A stretch of DNA of 64,000 nucleotides from an uncultured Actinomycetes bacterium (lineage in GTDB: Bacteria; Actinomycetota; Acidimicrobiia; Acidimicrobiales; RAAP-2): contig CAIOSJ010000021.1 in assembly GCA_903860915.1 (NCBI GenBank), positions 62,001 through 126,000 of the forward strand, read 5' to 3'. Below are positions 38,460 through 47,061 of the stretch, piece after piece. The notes below the pieces were generated by a model. That model saw nothing but the letters and a program-made list of their open reading frames with translations. It was not told the origin of the DNA and searched no databases. Each line of letters begins with the position of its first letter. Positions within the stretch are counted from its first letter, which is position 1. The position numbers and the translations under genes were made by a program.

Positions 38460-40175
38460 GTGGATACAGCCAAGACCCAACGTGCGCCACAGGAGTATCT
38501 AAAGATACTTTGGCGCTACAAGCTGCTGGTACTCGTCGCACCAATCGTGACCGTTGCCCTCATGCTTGGCTACGACTCGGTGCAAACGCCAAGCTACACG
38601 TCTCAGGCGCAAATTGTCTTTAACGGTCGCAATCCGTCACCGGGAACTCTAGCCGTAGCGGTTATCAGGCTTGGATCTCCACCTACTCGCAAAGAGGCGG
38701 CACGCCTAATCGGCACGAAGCTTCCGAGGTGCAGTGTCAACCAGGTGGGGACTTCAGCACTCATAATTATTAAATGCTCGTCGAACAGCGCATCGCTTGC
38801 AGGCCGTGCGGCCAATGCTCTGGCGACCGGATTTAATAACGTCGTACGCCAGCAAAATATCTTGACGGCGCTAGCGGCAATTCAATCTTTAAGCCAACAA
38901 ATAAGTTCTCTGCAGAGCCTCAATAGTGCCCTCGTACTTCAAATTATTGCGGCGAATAGCAGTAAATCCTTCGTGGTCTCGCACCTATTATCCAAACAAC
39001 TCAACCAGTCAGAGAATCAGTTAGCAGCAGCGCAAAAGGCGATTTCCGTGGCACAACTGAGTGTGTTGAAACCAGCCAACGTCGTTTCAATTCTGCAACC
39101 CGCTGGACGTCCAAAAGTCCCAACATCACCAAAACCATCCAGCGACGCGACCTTGGCCCTACTCGTTGGACTTGTGCTCGGTGTAGTTGTCGCTCTCTCG
39201 CGAGAGGCGAAGGACGACGTTTTACGAACTCGCGAAGATTTCGAGCGACTCGCCGCAGGGAGACCCGCTATCGGCCTGATTCCAAGCATTCGCGAATGGG
39301 AGGACAGAAAAACTCCATTACTTATTGCCGTTGAACAGCCTCGAGGTCCAGTCGCGGAGGCTTATCGCACGCTTCGTACTTCGCTCCAGTTCATGAGCGT
39401 TGATGCACCAATAAAAACCTTGCTTATCACCTCCCCAGACGCCTCGGACGGGAAAACCACAACTTCGGCAAATTTGGCTTTTACCGTGGCGTCGGCAGGC
39501 CAAGAAGTCATTATTCTTGGCTGTGACCTCCGGAAACCTCGTATTCACGAGTTCTACGGCGTGAGTAATGAAGTGGGCTTGACTTCAGTCCTACTTGGCG
39601 AGGTGGACCTCGATGACGCTATCGTTGAAGTACCAGGAAGTGCGTATTTGCGTATATTGCCGGCCGGGCCAATTCCTCCCAACCCTGCGGAATTACTAGC
39701 TGGACGTCGAGTTCAGATGGTCATCGAACAACTAAAAGAGCGTTGTGACCTCGTAATAATGGACTCTGCACCCATGCTGCCAGTTTCCGACTCACAGGCT
39801 CTCGCTGCCAAAGCCGATGGGGTACTTCTAGTTTCCGCTGCGGGGATCACGCGACGAAGGGCCATTAGACGCTCCGTTGAACTACTTCAGCAAGTTGATG
39901 CAGCCCTTGTCGGCGTAGTACTCAACCGAGCACCCTCAGGCGACACCTATGGCTATTACCGCAACGGCTATGGCTATGGGTACGGCTACGGCTACGGCTA
40001 TGGGTACGGCTACGGCTATGGAGAAGGTTCCGGTTCGGGTAGGGCAGACAACTTACCGATGCCCAATGCTTCCGGTATTGAAGTTCCAGAAAACATCCCA
40101 ATGCCCAGCTCGGGTAGTTCGATGGCTCCAGAAAATTTACCGATGTCCGACAGCAGTACTGCGGAACAGATCTAG
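38460..40175 (+). CDS. polysaccharide co-polymerase/tyrosine kinase (Wzz-Wzc/CpsCD-like)
   Basis: 571 residues from a GTG preceded by AGGATG. An N-terminal Wzz-type region has a first membrane segment (KLLVLVAPIVTVALMLGY, about 19-36) and a second near 225-245 (ATLALLVGLVLGVVVALS), and a cytoplasmic BY-kinase follows from about residue 320: Walker A (SPDASDGKTTT), Walker A' (ILGCDLRKPR), Walker B (LVIMDSAPM). The tail has nine Gly-Tyr pairs (about 503-520) and three copies of a NLPMP/NIPMP/NLPMS motif. It would control chain length by autophosphorylation, opposed by the nearby phosphatase. The alternating Gly-Tyr tail is unusual. Confidence 0.9.
   Translation: MDTAKTQRAPQEYLKILWRYKLLVLVAPIVTVALMLGYDSVQTPSYTSQAQIVFNGRNPSPGTLAVAVIRLGSPPTRKEAARLIGTKLPRCSVNQVGTSALIIIKCSSNSASLAGRAANALATGFNNVVRQQNILTALAAIQSLSQQISSLQSLNSALVLQIIAANSSKSFVVSHLLSKQLNQSENQLAAAQKAISVAQLSVLKPANVVSILQPAGRPKVPTSPKPSSDATLALLVGLVLGVVVALSREAKDDVLRTREDFERLAAGRPAIGLIPSIREWEDRKTPLLIAVEQPRGPVAEAYRTLRTSLQFMSVDAPIKTLLITSPDASDGKTTTSANLAFTVASAGQEVIILGCDLRKPRIHEFYGVSNEVGLTSVLLGEVDLDDAIVEVPGSAYLRILPAGPIPPNPAELLAGRRVQMVIEQLKERCDLVIMDSAPMLPVSDSQALAAKADGVLLVSAAGITRRRAIRRSVELLQQVDAALVGVVLNRAPSGDTYGYYRNGYGYGYGYGYGYGYGYGYGEGSGSGRADNLPMPNASGIEVPENIPMPSSGSSMAPENLPMSDSSTAEQI
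39966..40019 (+). repeat. in-frame hexanucleotide repeat encoding nine Gly-Tyr pairs
   Basis: Nine tandem hexamers of the form GGC/GGG TAT/TAC inside the kinase gene. The variants alternate GGCTAT, GGGTAC and GGCTAC, and an 18-base sub-block occurs twice. Because the unit is six bases, slippage would change tail length without breaking the frame. Confidence 0.9.
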
Positions 40176-40201
40176 GGTTCCATGACAAAGCTTGAACTGT
40201 A

Positions 40202-42160
40202 ATGTCCGCTTGGTATCGCCACCGTCGGAATCGTCCTTTTCACCTGTTGCGTCACGGCAAAGATCATTTTCTCCAACACCGCAGGGGGGAACGCCACCGC
40301 CATTCGCAGGTCAAATCGCCACCCGTCGGAGAGGTCAATGTAGGTTCCTGGCGTGAAGCCCCTCCACTGCAACGTCAAAGAGAGCTTCGAAAACAAATCT
40401 CTATCGGAGTTTCATTAGCGTTGACTGTAGTAGCGCTGTACGCCGGCATCGGAGGCGTATGGACACTTCTGCAAACTCGAAGTCAACTCGACTCGGCCAA
40501 AAAAACTGCGTCGACAGTGATGCACAATCATCACCAGTTGGAAGATAGCAATGGAAGAGTTGAAATTGCCGACGCTCTGGCCAACGCTCGCGCTGCCGTT
40601 ATGTCCGCGGAAAATCAACTCAGCAACTCACTACCGTTGGGACTCCTCCAATGGATTCCGTTCGTCGGTCGTCAAATTAGCGGACTCACCACTTCGGTGG
40701 ATGATCTCAACGTTTTGACTCAACAGGGCCAGTTGATTTTATCGGCGATCACAACAGCTTCTCGGACCAGTCACGGAACGCACATGGACATCGCTAGCTT
40801 GGCTGCTCTAGCGCAGCAATTCGACTCTTCGCGCTCAGTTCTTTCTGGTTTGATACGTTCCGACTCTGGAATGTTCGGACCGAGCAAATCTGCTCGAGAC
40901 ATAATCAACGCCGACATCACAAAGTTGAAAAATATTCTCGCCAACGGCTCGCACGCTATTAAATTCGCCATCGGATTCATGGGTGGGCATCACTCCTATT
41001 TCGTCGCATGTATGAATAACGCGGAAATGCGCGACCAGGGAATGGTGCTGTCGTGGGCACTTATGACCGTGAACAACGGAGACTTTGCCATCACTAACGC
41101 CCAGCCGATTTCCACCATTGCTCTCTCTAAGCCGGCGGCCACAATCACCGACGCTGGACTTCGCCAAGTCTTCAATAACCTGAACCCCACGCAATCGTGG
41201 ACGTCGGTAAACGCCATCGCTGATTTTCCCACGTCGGCGAAATGGATGGAAGCAATGTTCGCGCAGGCGCGCAATGTTCACGTAGATGGCGTGGTGGGGG
41301 TTGATGTCGCCACGCTCCAAGCTCTCTTGAAATCGACGGGGACCGTCCACGTAGCTGGAATCAATGGGCAGATATCGTCCAGTAACGTCGCGTCCTTGCT
41401 GCTACACGATCTCTATATCTCGACTCCCGCGGGGTCACAAGGCCTCCGACACGACCAAGGGGCCGAAGTAGCGCGAGCGTCCATTCAACATTTGCAAAGT
41501 AAGAACACCGACATTGTTCGCTTTGTTCTCAACCTGGCAACGGTCTCGCATGGTCGCCACCTTCTCTTCTACGCCAACGACCCGCAGGTCGAAGCTTCGA
41601 TAGCAGGATTTGGAGCCAGCGGATCCATGACCGAAGGCGGCAAGAATGTCGTCCATATCGCCGTTCAATCAGCGGTTAAGGCGAAACTTGACTGGTACCT
41701 TCACACCTCCCTGCGTTACGACATTCGCTTAGGGGCTAATCACGTGGCGTACATGACCACAACTGTCACTATTGCCAACAGCGCACCAGCCGGAGCAGCA
41801 CCGTCATACGCCTTGGGACCCGACAACCTCAACACGCACGTCGCTGGTGAATACGTCGCTCGCGTGTATTCGTGGATGCCACCCGGTTCGATTTCACCTG
41901 GTTCTGTGGTGGCCCAGGGGCTCAGCTTGAGCTACGCAGTCTCTCGCATTCCACCCCAGTCAACGCGCACAGTCGTCTTCAACTCCATTCTGAAAAATGC
42001 CGATCCCCAGGGCCGATTCGCTCTCACATTCCTGCCCCAAAGCCAGATATATCCAGCGCCAGTTACGGTTTCGTTCACTTCGGACAGCCCTTACCACGGA
42101 GCGTCACTCAGCCGCTGGACCGCGAATCAAACCGTTACGAAAGTTTGGACTGCCAAGTAA
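40202..42160 (+). CDS. DUF4012 family membrane-anchored protein
   Basis: 652 residues. A His/Arg-rich cytoplasmic N-terminus is followed by one membrane segment (ISIGVSLALTVVALYAGIGGVWTLL, about 67-91) and a long extracellular part. The DUF4012 signature is visible as YFVACMNNAEMRDQGMVLSWALMTVNNGDF near residue 262. The family occurs in actinobacterial polysaccharide loci; its biochemical role is not known to me, and a part in export or surface attachment is inference. It follows the kinase by 26 bases, and its last 26 bases overlap the phosphatase gene on the other strand. The ATG lacks a clear ribosome site, so a later start is possible. Confidence 0.82.
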   Translation: MSAWYRHRRNRPFHLLRHGKDHFLQHRRGERHRHSQVKSPPVGEVNVGSWREAPPLQRQRELRKQISIGVSLALTVVALYAGIGGVWTLLQTRSQLDSAKKTASTVMHNHHQLEDSNGRVEIADALANARAAVMSAENQLSNSLPLGLLQWIPFVGRQISGLTTSVDDLNVLTQQGQLILSAITTASRTSHGTHMDIASLAALAQQFDSSRSVLSGLIRSDSGMFGPSKSARDIINADITKLKNILANGSHAIKFAIGFMGGHHSYFVACMNNAEMRDQGMVLSWALMTVNNGDFAITNAQPISTIALSKPAATITDAGLRQVFNNLNPTQSWTSVNAIADFPTSAKWMEAMFAQARNVHVDGVVGVDVATLQALLKSTGTVHVAGINGQISSSNVASLLLHDLYISTPAGSQGLRHDQGAEVARASIQHLQSKNTDIVRFVLNLATVSHGRHLLFYANDPQVEASIAGFGASGSMTEGGKNVVHIAVQSAVKAKLDWYLHTSLRYDIRLGANHVAYMTTTVTIANSAPAGAAPSYALGPDNLNTHVAGEYVARVYSWMPPGSISPGSVVAQGLSLSYAVSRIPPQSTRTVVFNSILKNADPQGRFALTFLPQSQIYPAPVTVSFTSDSPYHGASLSRWTANQTVTKVWTAK

Positions 42161-42695
42161 GAAGAAGCGGAGTCAGTGCGGCGACCTCTCGGCTAATCAC
42201 ACGTATCATTTCGCAAAAATCCTCATACGAGCCGTAGATTCCAGGGTCAGCCACATCGTCCATATCCGAAGCGCCGAGTAAGTCACTGCGGTCTCGACCC
42301 TGGTGAAGGACTTGGAGCCACTCGACAAAAGTCTCGCTTTCGGGCTGCGGAGGATTGAGATAACTTCGCCGAACAAATTCTCGAAAAGTAAACGAGTGCG
42401 ACCAAATAAGGTGATTAGCCACCACACCCTCGCGCAACAATTCTCGATCGGCAAAGAGTATTAGGTCCGCGGTGATTAAATCCTGAGATTGAACTCGCTC
42501 CCCCGAGGGACTCTTCAACTGAATGCCGACATCATCGAGTGCTCGTTGCATCGCGAGAGGGGTCTCTCCCGTGTGGCCCTCCAAACCTCGTGCAACTATC
42601 TCGAAGCCGCCCTGAAGGGTCAATTTCTCACTGAGCAAGGCCTCGATAACAGGGCTGCGACAGGTGTTGGCGTAGCACAGAATAACTATCTTCAC
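42135..42695 (-). CDS. low-molecular-weight protein tyrosine phosphatase (Wzb-like)
   Basis: 186 residues from a GTG. The active-site loop CX5R(S) is present at residues 7-14 (CYANTCRS) and the general-acid loop near the C-terminus reads DVADPG, so it should be active. The likely substrate is the Gly-Tyr-tailed kinase encoded 2 kb away, the usual pairing in capsule loci. The GTG overlaps the ABC exporter stop by four bases (GTGA), and the 3' end overlaps the DUF4012 gene by 26 bases tail to tail. It is slightly longer than the usual 150-160 residues. Confidence 0.88.
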   Translation of the reverse strand: MKIVILCYANTCRSPVIEALLSEKLTLQGGFEIVARGLEGHTGETPLAMQRALDDVGIQLKSPSGERVQSQDLITADLILFADRELLREGVVANHLIWSHSFTFREFVRRSYLNPPQPESETFVEWLQVLHQGRDRSDLLGASDMDDVADPGIYGSYEDFCEMIRVISREVAALTPLLLTWQSKLS

Positions 42696-44593
42696 GAGGG
42701 GCTCTTGCGATCTTGCGAAGCAAACTGCGTCTCGTAGAGGTTCCGGTACACGCCACCTTGTTCCAGTAGTTCTTCATGAGTTCCACGTTGCACAATGCGA
42801 CCTTGATCGATAACCAGAATTTGATTGGCGTTACGTATCGTCGAGAGTCGGTGGGCTATCACCAGTGAAGTGCGGTCAGCCATTGTGCTGTCAATCGCTC
42901 GCTGCACCGCAGCTTCGCTTTCGGCGTCCAAGTGAGCCGTGGCCTCGTCGAGAATGATAATTCTTGGAGACTTCAACAGCAGTCTCGCCAGAGCAACTCG
43001 TTGCTTCTCCCCACCGCTCAAGCGATATCCGCGTTCACCCACCACGGTGTCGAGACCGTTCGGGAGGCTGGAAACCATGTCGAATATTTGAGCCGAACGC
43101 AGGGCCGCCTCAATTTCGAGCTCGGTCGCATCGGGTTTTGCAAAAAGTAAATTCGTACGTAGGGAGTCATGAAAGAGATGTGGGTCTTGAGCAACTACTC
43201 CTACGGTGTCCGACAGGGAGACCATTGTCGCCTCGCGAACATCAATGCCATTAAGCAGCACCTGTCCCGCGGTGACGTCATAGAGTCGTGACGCCAGCAG
43301 TGACATCGTAGTTTTACCTGCACCACTCGGACCGACCAGCGCAGTCATTGTTCCTGGGGCAACGCTAAAAGAAACGTCATGGAGAACCTCTGTTCTCGGC
43401 GTATCGTCGAGCACGGCAACCGCCTCGAGAGAGGCCAGCGAGACTTCCGCTGCGGCCGGATACGCGAAATCCACTTCCTTGAATTCGAGCGTACAAGGGC
43501 CTTCAGGTATCGAGACCGCTGTTGGTGATTCTTTAATCATGGGTTCGAGATCGAGCACTTCAAACAATCGCTCAAATGTAACGAGCGCTGTCATGTAGTC
43601 GATATTGAGATTCGATAATTGCGTCAATGGTCCGTAGAGCCGGGTGAGGTATGCCGTCAGCGCCACCACCGTTCCAACCTTCAAACTGCCGTGCAGGGCG
43701 GCCACGCCACCAAACCCGTAGGCGAAAGCTGTGGCCAAACTCGCAGTCAACGACAGCGCAACGAAAAATATTCTCGAATATGTCGCTTGCTCGATACCGA
43801 TGTCGCGAACCTGACCAGCCCTATTTTCAAAGAAAGCGATTTCTTGACTGGGACGACCAAAGAGCTTCACAATCATGGCGCCGGCCACGTTGAATCGCTC
43901 CGTCATCACCATATTCATTTGAGCATTAAGTTCCATACTTCGACGAAAGAGCCCACCGAGGCGGCGACCCACGACACGAGCGGGAATGAGAAACATCGGG
44001 AGCAGAATGAGCGCCACAATGGTGATTTGCCAACTCAGCAAAATCATCGCCCCGAGCACCAGAACTACCATCACAACGTTACCGATGGCGTTTGAGAATA
44101 ACTCCGTGAACGCCTGCTGTGCCCCAACGACGTCATTATTCAAACGACTGATAAGGGCTCCAGTTTGGGTTCGCGAGAAAAATGCTATCGGCATTGATTG
44201 AATTTGGCGATACACCTGAGCTCGAAGATCGTAAATCAGACCCTCACCAATAACCGCCGAAATTCGCCGTTCGAACAGTGAAATGAAGGCTTCGCCTATC
44301 GCCAAAAAGGCGGCCAACAATGAGAGCTCCACAATAATTGTCTGACGATGACCAATCGACGCTGTTCCACCAATTCCGTGGTCGATGATGCCACGCAGAA
44401 TCAATGGCGAGAGCGAACTCACCAGTGCGTCGAGCAGCACGGCCACGATAAAAATAGTCAGAATAAACCGGTAGGGGCGGGCAAAAGCAAGAATCCTCGG
44501 GACGGTACCTCGCTTAACTCGATGACTCAATACATCTCGGCTGCGCTGCATTGAACGCATATTCGCCCAGCCACCATGTCCGCCCATACTCAT
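42692..44593 (-). CDS. ABC transporter, fused permease and ATPase (exporter type)
   Basis: 633 residues. An N-terminal six-segment exporter membrane domain (about 45-330) is followed by an ATPase domain with Walker A (GPSGAGKTT), the Q-loop (VVAQDPHLFHDSL), the signature (YRLSGGEKQRVALARLLL), Walker B (RIIILDEATAHLD) and an H-loop (IAHRLSTI). Probably a homodimeric lipid or glycolipid exporter of the MsbA type. Its stop overlaps the phosphatase start, so the two are co-translated. Substrate unknown; it could serve the polysaccharide or an unrelated lipid. Confidence 0.9.
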   Translation of the reverse strand: MSMGGHGGWANMRSMQRSRDVLSHRVKRGTVPRILAFARPYRFILTIFIVAVLLDALVSSLSPLILRGIIDHGIGGTASIGHRQTIIVELSLLAAFLAIGEAFISLFERRISAVIGEGLIYDLRAQVYRQIQSMPIAFFSRTQTGALISRLNNDVVGAQQAFTELFSNAIGNVVMVVLVLGAMILLSWQITIVALILLPMFLIPARVVGRRLGGLFRRSMELNAQMNMVMTERFNVAGAMIVKLFGRPSQEIAFFENRAGQVRDIGIEQATYSRIFFVALSLTASLATAFAYGFGGVAALHGSLKVGTVVALTAYLTRLYGPLTQLSNLNIDYMTALVTFERLFEVLDLEPMIKESPTAVSIPEGPCTLEFKEVDFAYPAAAEVSLASLEAVAVLDDTPRTEVLHDVSFSVAPGTMTALVGPSGAGKTTMSLLASRLYDVTAGQVLLNGIDVREATMVSLSDTVGVVAQDPHLFHDSLRTNLLFAKPDATELEIEAALRSAQIFDMVSSLPNGLDTVVGERGYRLSGGEKQRVALARLLLKSPRIIILDEATAHLDAESEAAVQRAIDSTMADRTSLVIAHRLSTIRNANQILVIDQGRIVQRGTHEELLEQGGVYRNLYETQFASQDRKSPS

Positions 44594-44626
44594 AATCAGC
44601 CCCTAGCCTCCGACTCAGTGTAGGCA

Positions 44627-45757
44627 CTAACGAGTGGGCTTGGTTTTTGCTTTCGTCGCCTCAAGAAAGTTAGCGCCGAGGAGATGTAGAACACGGTCGG
44701 GTGCGTAACGTCGCGACGAGCGTTGTGCCTCCCACGACATGGCTTGCATTTCAGGGGAGAAAAGTGCTGTGCACAATGACGTCCACGCACCACTGAGATC
44801 GTCGAGGCTGTTCATGAAACCACGGCCTTCGCTCACAAGATCACGGGGACCCGGCACATCCGTCGTCACTACGAGCAGTCCATGACTCATCGCCTCCACC
44901 AGGGACATCGGCAGACCCTCGAAACGACTACGCATCAAAACAACGCGGTGCTGACTATAGAAATCGGCGGCCTCCTCAGGGAGAAATGACGGGAGGCACT
45001 TGATTCGATCTCGCTGCGAATGCTCCGCCAAAGATCCCAATTCGAGAACGGACTCGACACCTAGCCAGGTGATCGCCACCGATGGGTACTCGTCGAGGAG
45101 CCGTGCCACCAAGGTCACGTGATCGTCAAAACCCTTGCGCCATTGAGAACCACCAAGAACCAGCAATCCGCCTGTCAGGGTGGAACGCTCGACGCCGCCG
45201 TTATACGCAGCTCCCACAATTGGCGCAGTCAAAATAATTTTCTCATCGGAAACGCCCAAAATCGACTGTACGTACTCGCGCTCGGATTCATTGATCACTA
45301 ACACCAGATCGGACAAACACAGAGAACGGCGGACCTCTATCAATCGCCACGCTCCGTGATAGAGAGCAAACCGCCGACGTAAATGGAGTTCACCTCGGTC
45401 ACGAGCGCGACGTCGAGCGGCAACGGCCAGGGGTTCCAGTCCGTGCGAACGAGTGACAATAACGGTCTTCGTGCGCCTTATTTCTCGCGCCGTCAAGAGA
45501 TACAAGTCACCCGTGGACGCTTCAATGACGTCGTAGCGATTCTCACGCAGTACCCGACGAACCCATCGAGCGGCTGCAAAGGGGAAGCGAATCTGTGTCC
45601 AGAGTGAGTTTCCACCACCCACGAGTTCCAGCCCTACCGTATGGACATCATGACCCATACGCCTGAGACGCTCCGCCATCGCCAAGGTCGAGCCGGCGGC
45701 CCCCGCTCCGTGCTCTAGATCGTGATGAACAATGCAGGCAATTCTGAGCGAGGTCAC
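44627..45757 (-). CDS. GT4 glycosyltransferase
   Basis: 376 residues from a GTG, 3 bases after the methyltransferase stop. It opens LRIACIVHHDLEHGAGAAGSTLAMAERLRRMGHDVHTVGLEL, has LLVLGGSQWRKGFDDHVTLVARLLDEYPSVAITWLGVE and the donor motif SRFEGLPMSLVEAMSHGLLVVTTDVPGPRDLV. A cytoplasmic sugar transferase at the right end of the polysaccharide locus. Confidence 0.87.
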   Translation of the reverse strand: MTSLRIACIVHHDLEHGAGAAGSTLAMAERLRRMGHDVHTVGLELVGGGNSLWTQIRFPFAAARWVRRVLRENRYDVIEASTGDLYLLTAREIRRTKTVIVTRSHGLEPLAVAARRRARDRGELHLRRRFALYHGAWRLIEVRRSLCLSDLVLVINESEREYVQSILGVSDEKIILTAPIVGAAYNGGVERSTLTGGLLVLGGSQWRKGFDDHVTLVARLLDEYPSVAITWLGVESVLELGSLAEHSQRDRIKCLPSFLPEEAADFYSQHRVVLMRSRFEGLPMSLVEAMSHGLLVVTTDVPGPRDLVSEGRGFMNSLDDLSGAWTSLCTALFSPEMQAMSWEAQRSSRRYAPDRVLHLLGANFLEATKAKTKPTR

Positions 45758-45760
45758 GGG

Positions 45761-46477
45761 TTAAATAAGGGGTTCATTCTCGACACGCATGAAGCGACGT
45801 TCCCAAGCATGAAGGCCGCGACGCCGAGCTACCTTGATGGCCACCATACGAGAAAAAAAGCCCAATCGACGAAGTAAGCGCAATGCAGACAACAAACGAA
45901 CCATCGGAGAAGCCGTCCCCACGCGGAATTTCACCATTGTCCGCTCGCAACCCTCGTACACCACGTGGCGAGAAAAAAGGAAACGCTCGAGCACCGCTCG
46001 AGTCGTCCCGACAGCGCTAAAGGCGTCATGAACGTAGATCAATCCGCCAATAGCCATATGTGGCATCCAGCCATCAAAATCCTTGAGCGTACTGATTCGA
46101 TCATGCGCACCATCTACCCACAAGAAACCGACCAGTGGGCCGTTCCAGGTAGCCGAAGCTTCTTCGGAAAGACCACGATAGAGGTCAACGCGATCAGTGA
46201 CGCCAGCCACCTCTAGCGCAGTTCGAAACATTTCCAACGATTCCGCGCCCCCACCCCACCGAGGATCGTCGAAGGGGTCCACTGCGAGCAGACGACCATT
46301 CGATGGCAGCCCGAGGCCTATGAGTACGGCTGATTTTCCGCGATGACTTCCGATTTCCACGGCTACGGTACCCGGCGCTAGCTGTCCGCCGGCCTCGAAA
46401 AGTGCTCGGCCCTGGCTTTCGGTCAGCCAACCTTCAATAGAGGAGGCCAGTTGCCAAGCCTGTTCAAAAGTCGTCAC
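45761..46477 (-). CDS. class I SAM-dependent methyltransferase (Methyltransf_24-like)
   Basis: 238 residues from a GTG. SAM-binding motif I is seen as TVAVEIGSHRGKSAVLIGLGL, followed by LLAVDPFDD and the acidic FLWVDGAHDRISTLKDFDGWMP, typical of this family. Its place directly ahead of a glycosyltransferase suggests sugar or glycan methylation. The C-terminus is basic and Arg-rich (VAIKVARRRGLHAWERRFMR). Confidence 0.82.
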   Translation of the reverse strand: MTTFEQAWQLASSIEGWLTESQGRALFEAGGQLAPGTVAVEIGSHRGKSAVLIGLGLPSNGRLLAVDPFDDPRWGGGAESLEMFRTALEVAGVTDRVDLYRGLSEEASATWNGPLVGFLWVDGAHDRISTLKDFDGWMPHMAIGGLIYVHDAFSAVGTTRAVLERFLFSRHVVYEGCERTMVKFRVGTASPMVRLLSALRLLRRLGFFSRMVAIKVARRRGLHAWERRFMRVENEPLI

Positions 46478-46496
46478 TCGATAAATCTACAGACTT

Positions 46497-47039
46497 TCAG
46501 GTCGTAGGACCATCCTCATCATCTCCCCCAAGACCGTCAACGAGCGATTGCCACTGCTCGTGAATATAGACACGACTTTCTTCACGTGCCTCGTCACGAG
46601 AGATGACCGAAGGGCGACTGACTTCAAAAGTTCGTAGGTCGAGAGAGTTCCCTGGTTGTTCCCCCAAGACTTCGTAAATAGCTCGTTTCGTCAGCCGCAC
46701 TATACGCATTAAGTCAGCCACATCGTGGCCCTCGATGCGCCAATTCGGGTTCGGTCCGGGACTTGGTTCGCTCCAGCCCATGGCGCGAAGTGACTCCTCA
46801 TCCTCAGAAGATAGTGCTACGGCGTCACCGATATTGAGATTCGAAATCACTTCAGCAACCAAGTAACCCGTGGACTCTAACCAAAACTGCACGTAGCGAA
46901 AATCGGAAAACTCTCCAATGGCAACTATGCAACGCTGGTCTACGAGAAGGGAGCCTAGGAGTTCCGGCAAGTTCGCCACAAAGGACCCTACTGTTGAGGT
47001 GTTTGATTCGTACTCGCCAGTTAACTGTATCTGTGTCAT
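46497..47039 (-). CDS. TY-Chap/YbjN-like chaperone-fold protein
   Basis: 180 residues from the ATG at 47039; the longer frame to 47180 would lie inside the divergent gene. The middle (VANLPELLGSLLVDQRCIVAIGEFSDFRYVQFWLESTGYLVAEVISN) and the acidic MGWSEPSPGPNPNWRIEG resemble actinobacterial TY-Chap proteins, which share the fold of type III secretion chaperones. No secretion system is visible. The acidic C-terminus ends GGDDEDGPTT. The gene is divergent from the SCO6745-like gene with 22 bases between starts. Family call is moderate, function unknown. Confidence 0.62.
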   Translation of the reverse strand: MTQIQLTGEYESNTSTVGSFVANLPELLGSLLVDQRCIVAIGEFSDFRYVQFWLESTGYLVAEVISNLNIGDAVALSSEDEESLRAMGWSEPSPGPNPNWRIEGHDVADLMRIVRLTKRAIYEVLGEQPGNSLDLRTFEVSRPSVISRDEAREESRVYIHEQWQSLVDGLGGDDEDGPTT

Positions 47040-47061
47040 GGAAATACGGTAAAACAAGGGT

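Noticed and set aside
39966..40019. Hexamer array as a CRISPR or phase-variation switch
   Set aside because: Units are six bases, in frame and without spacers, so they change protein length only and cannot switch the frame.
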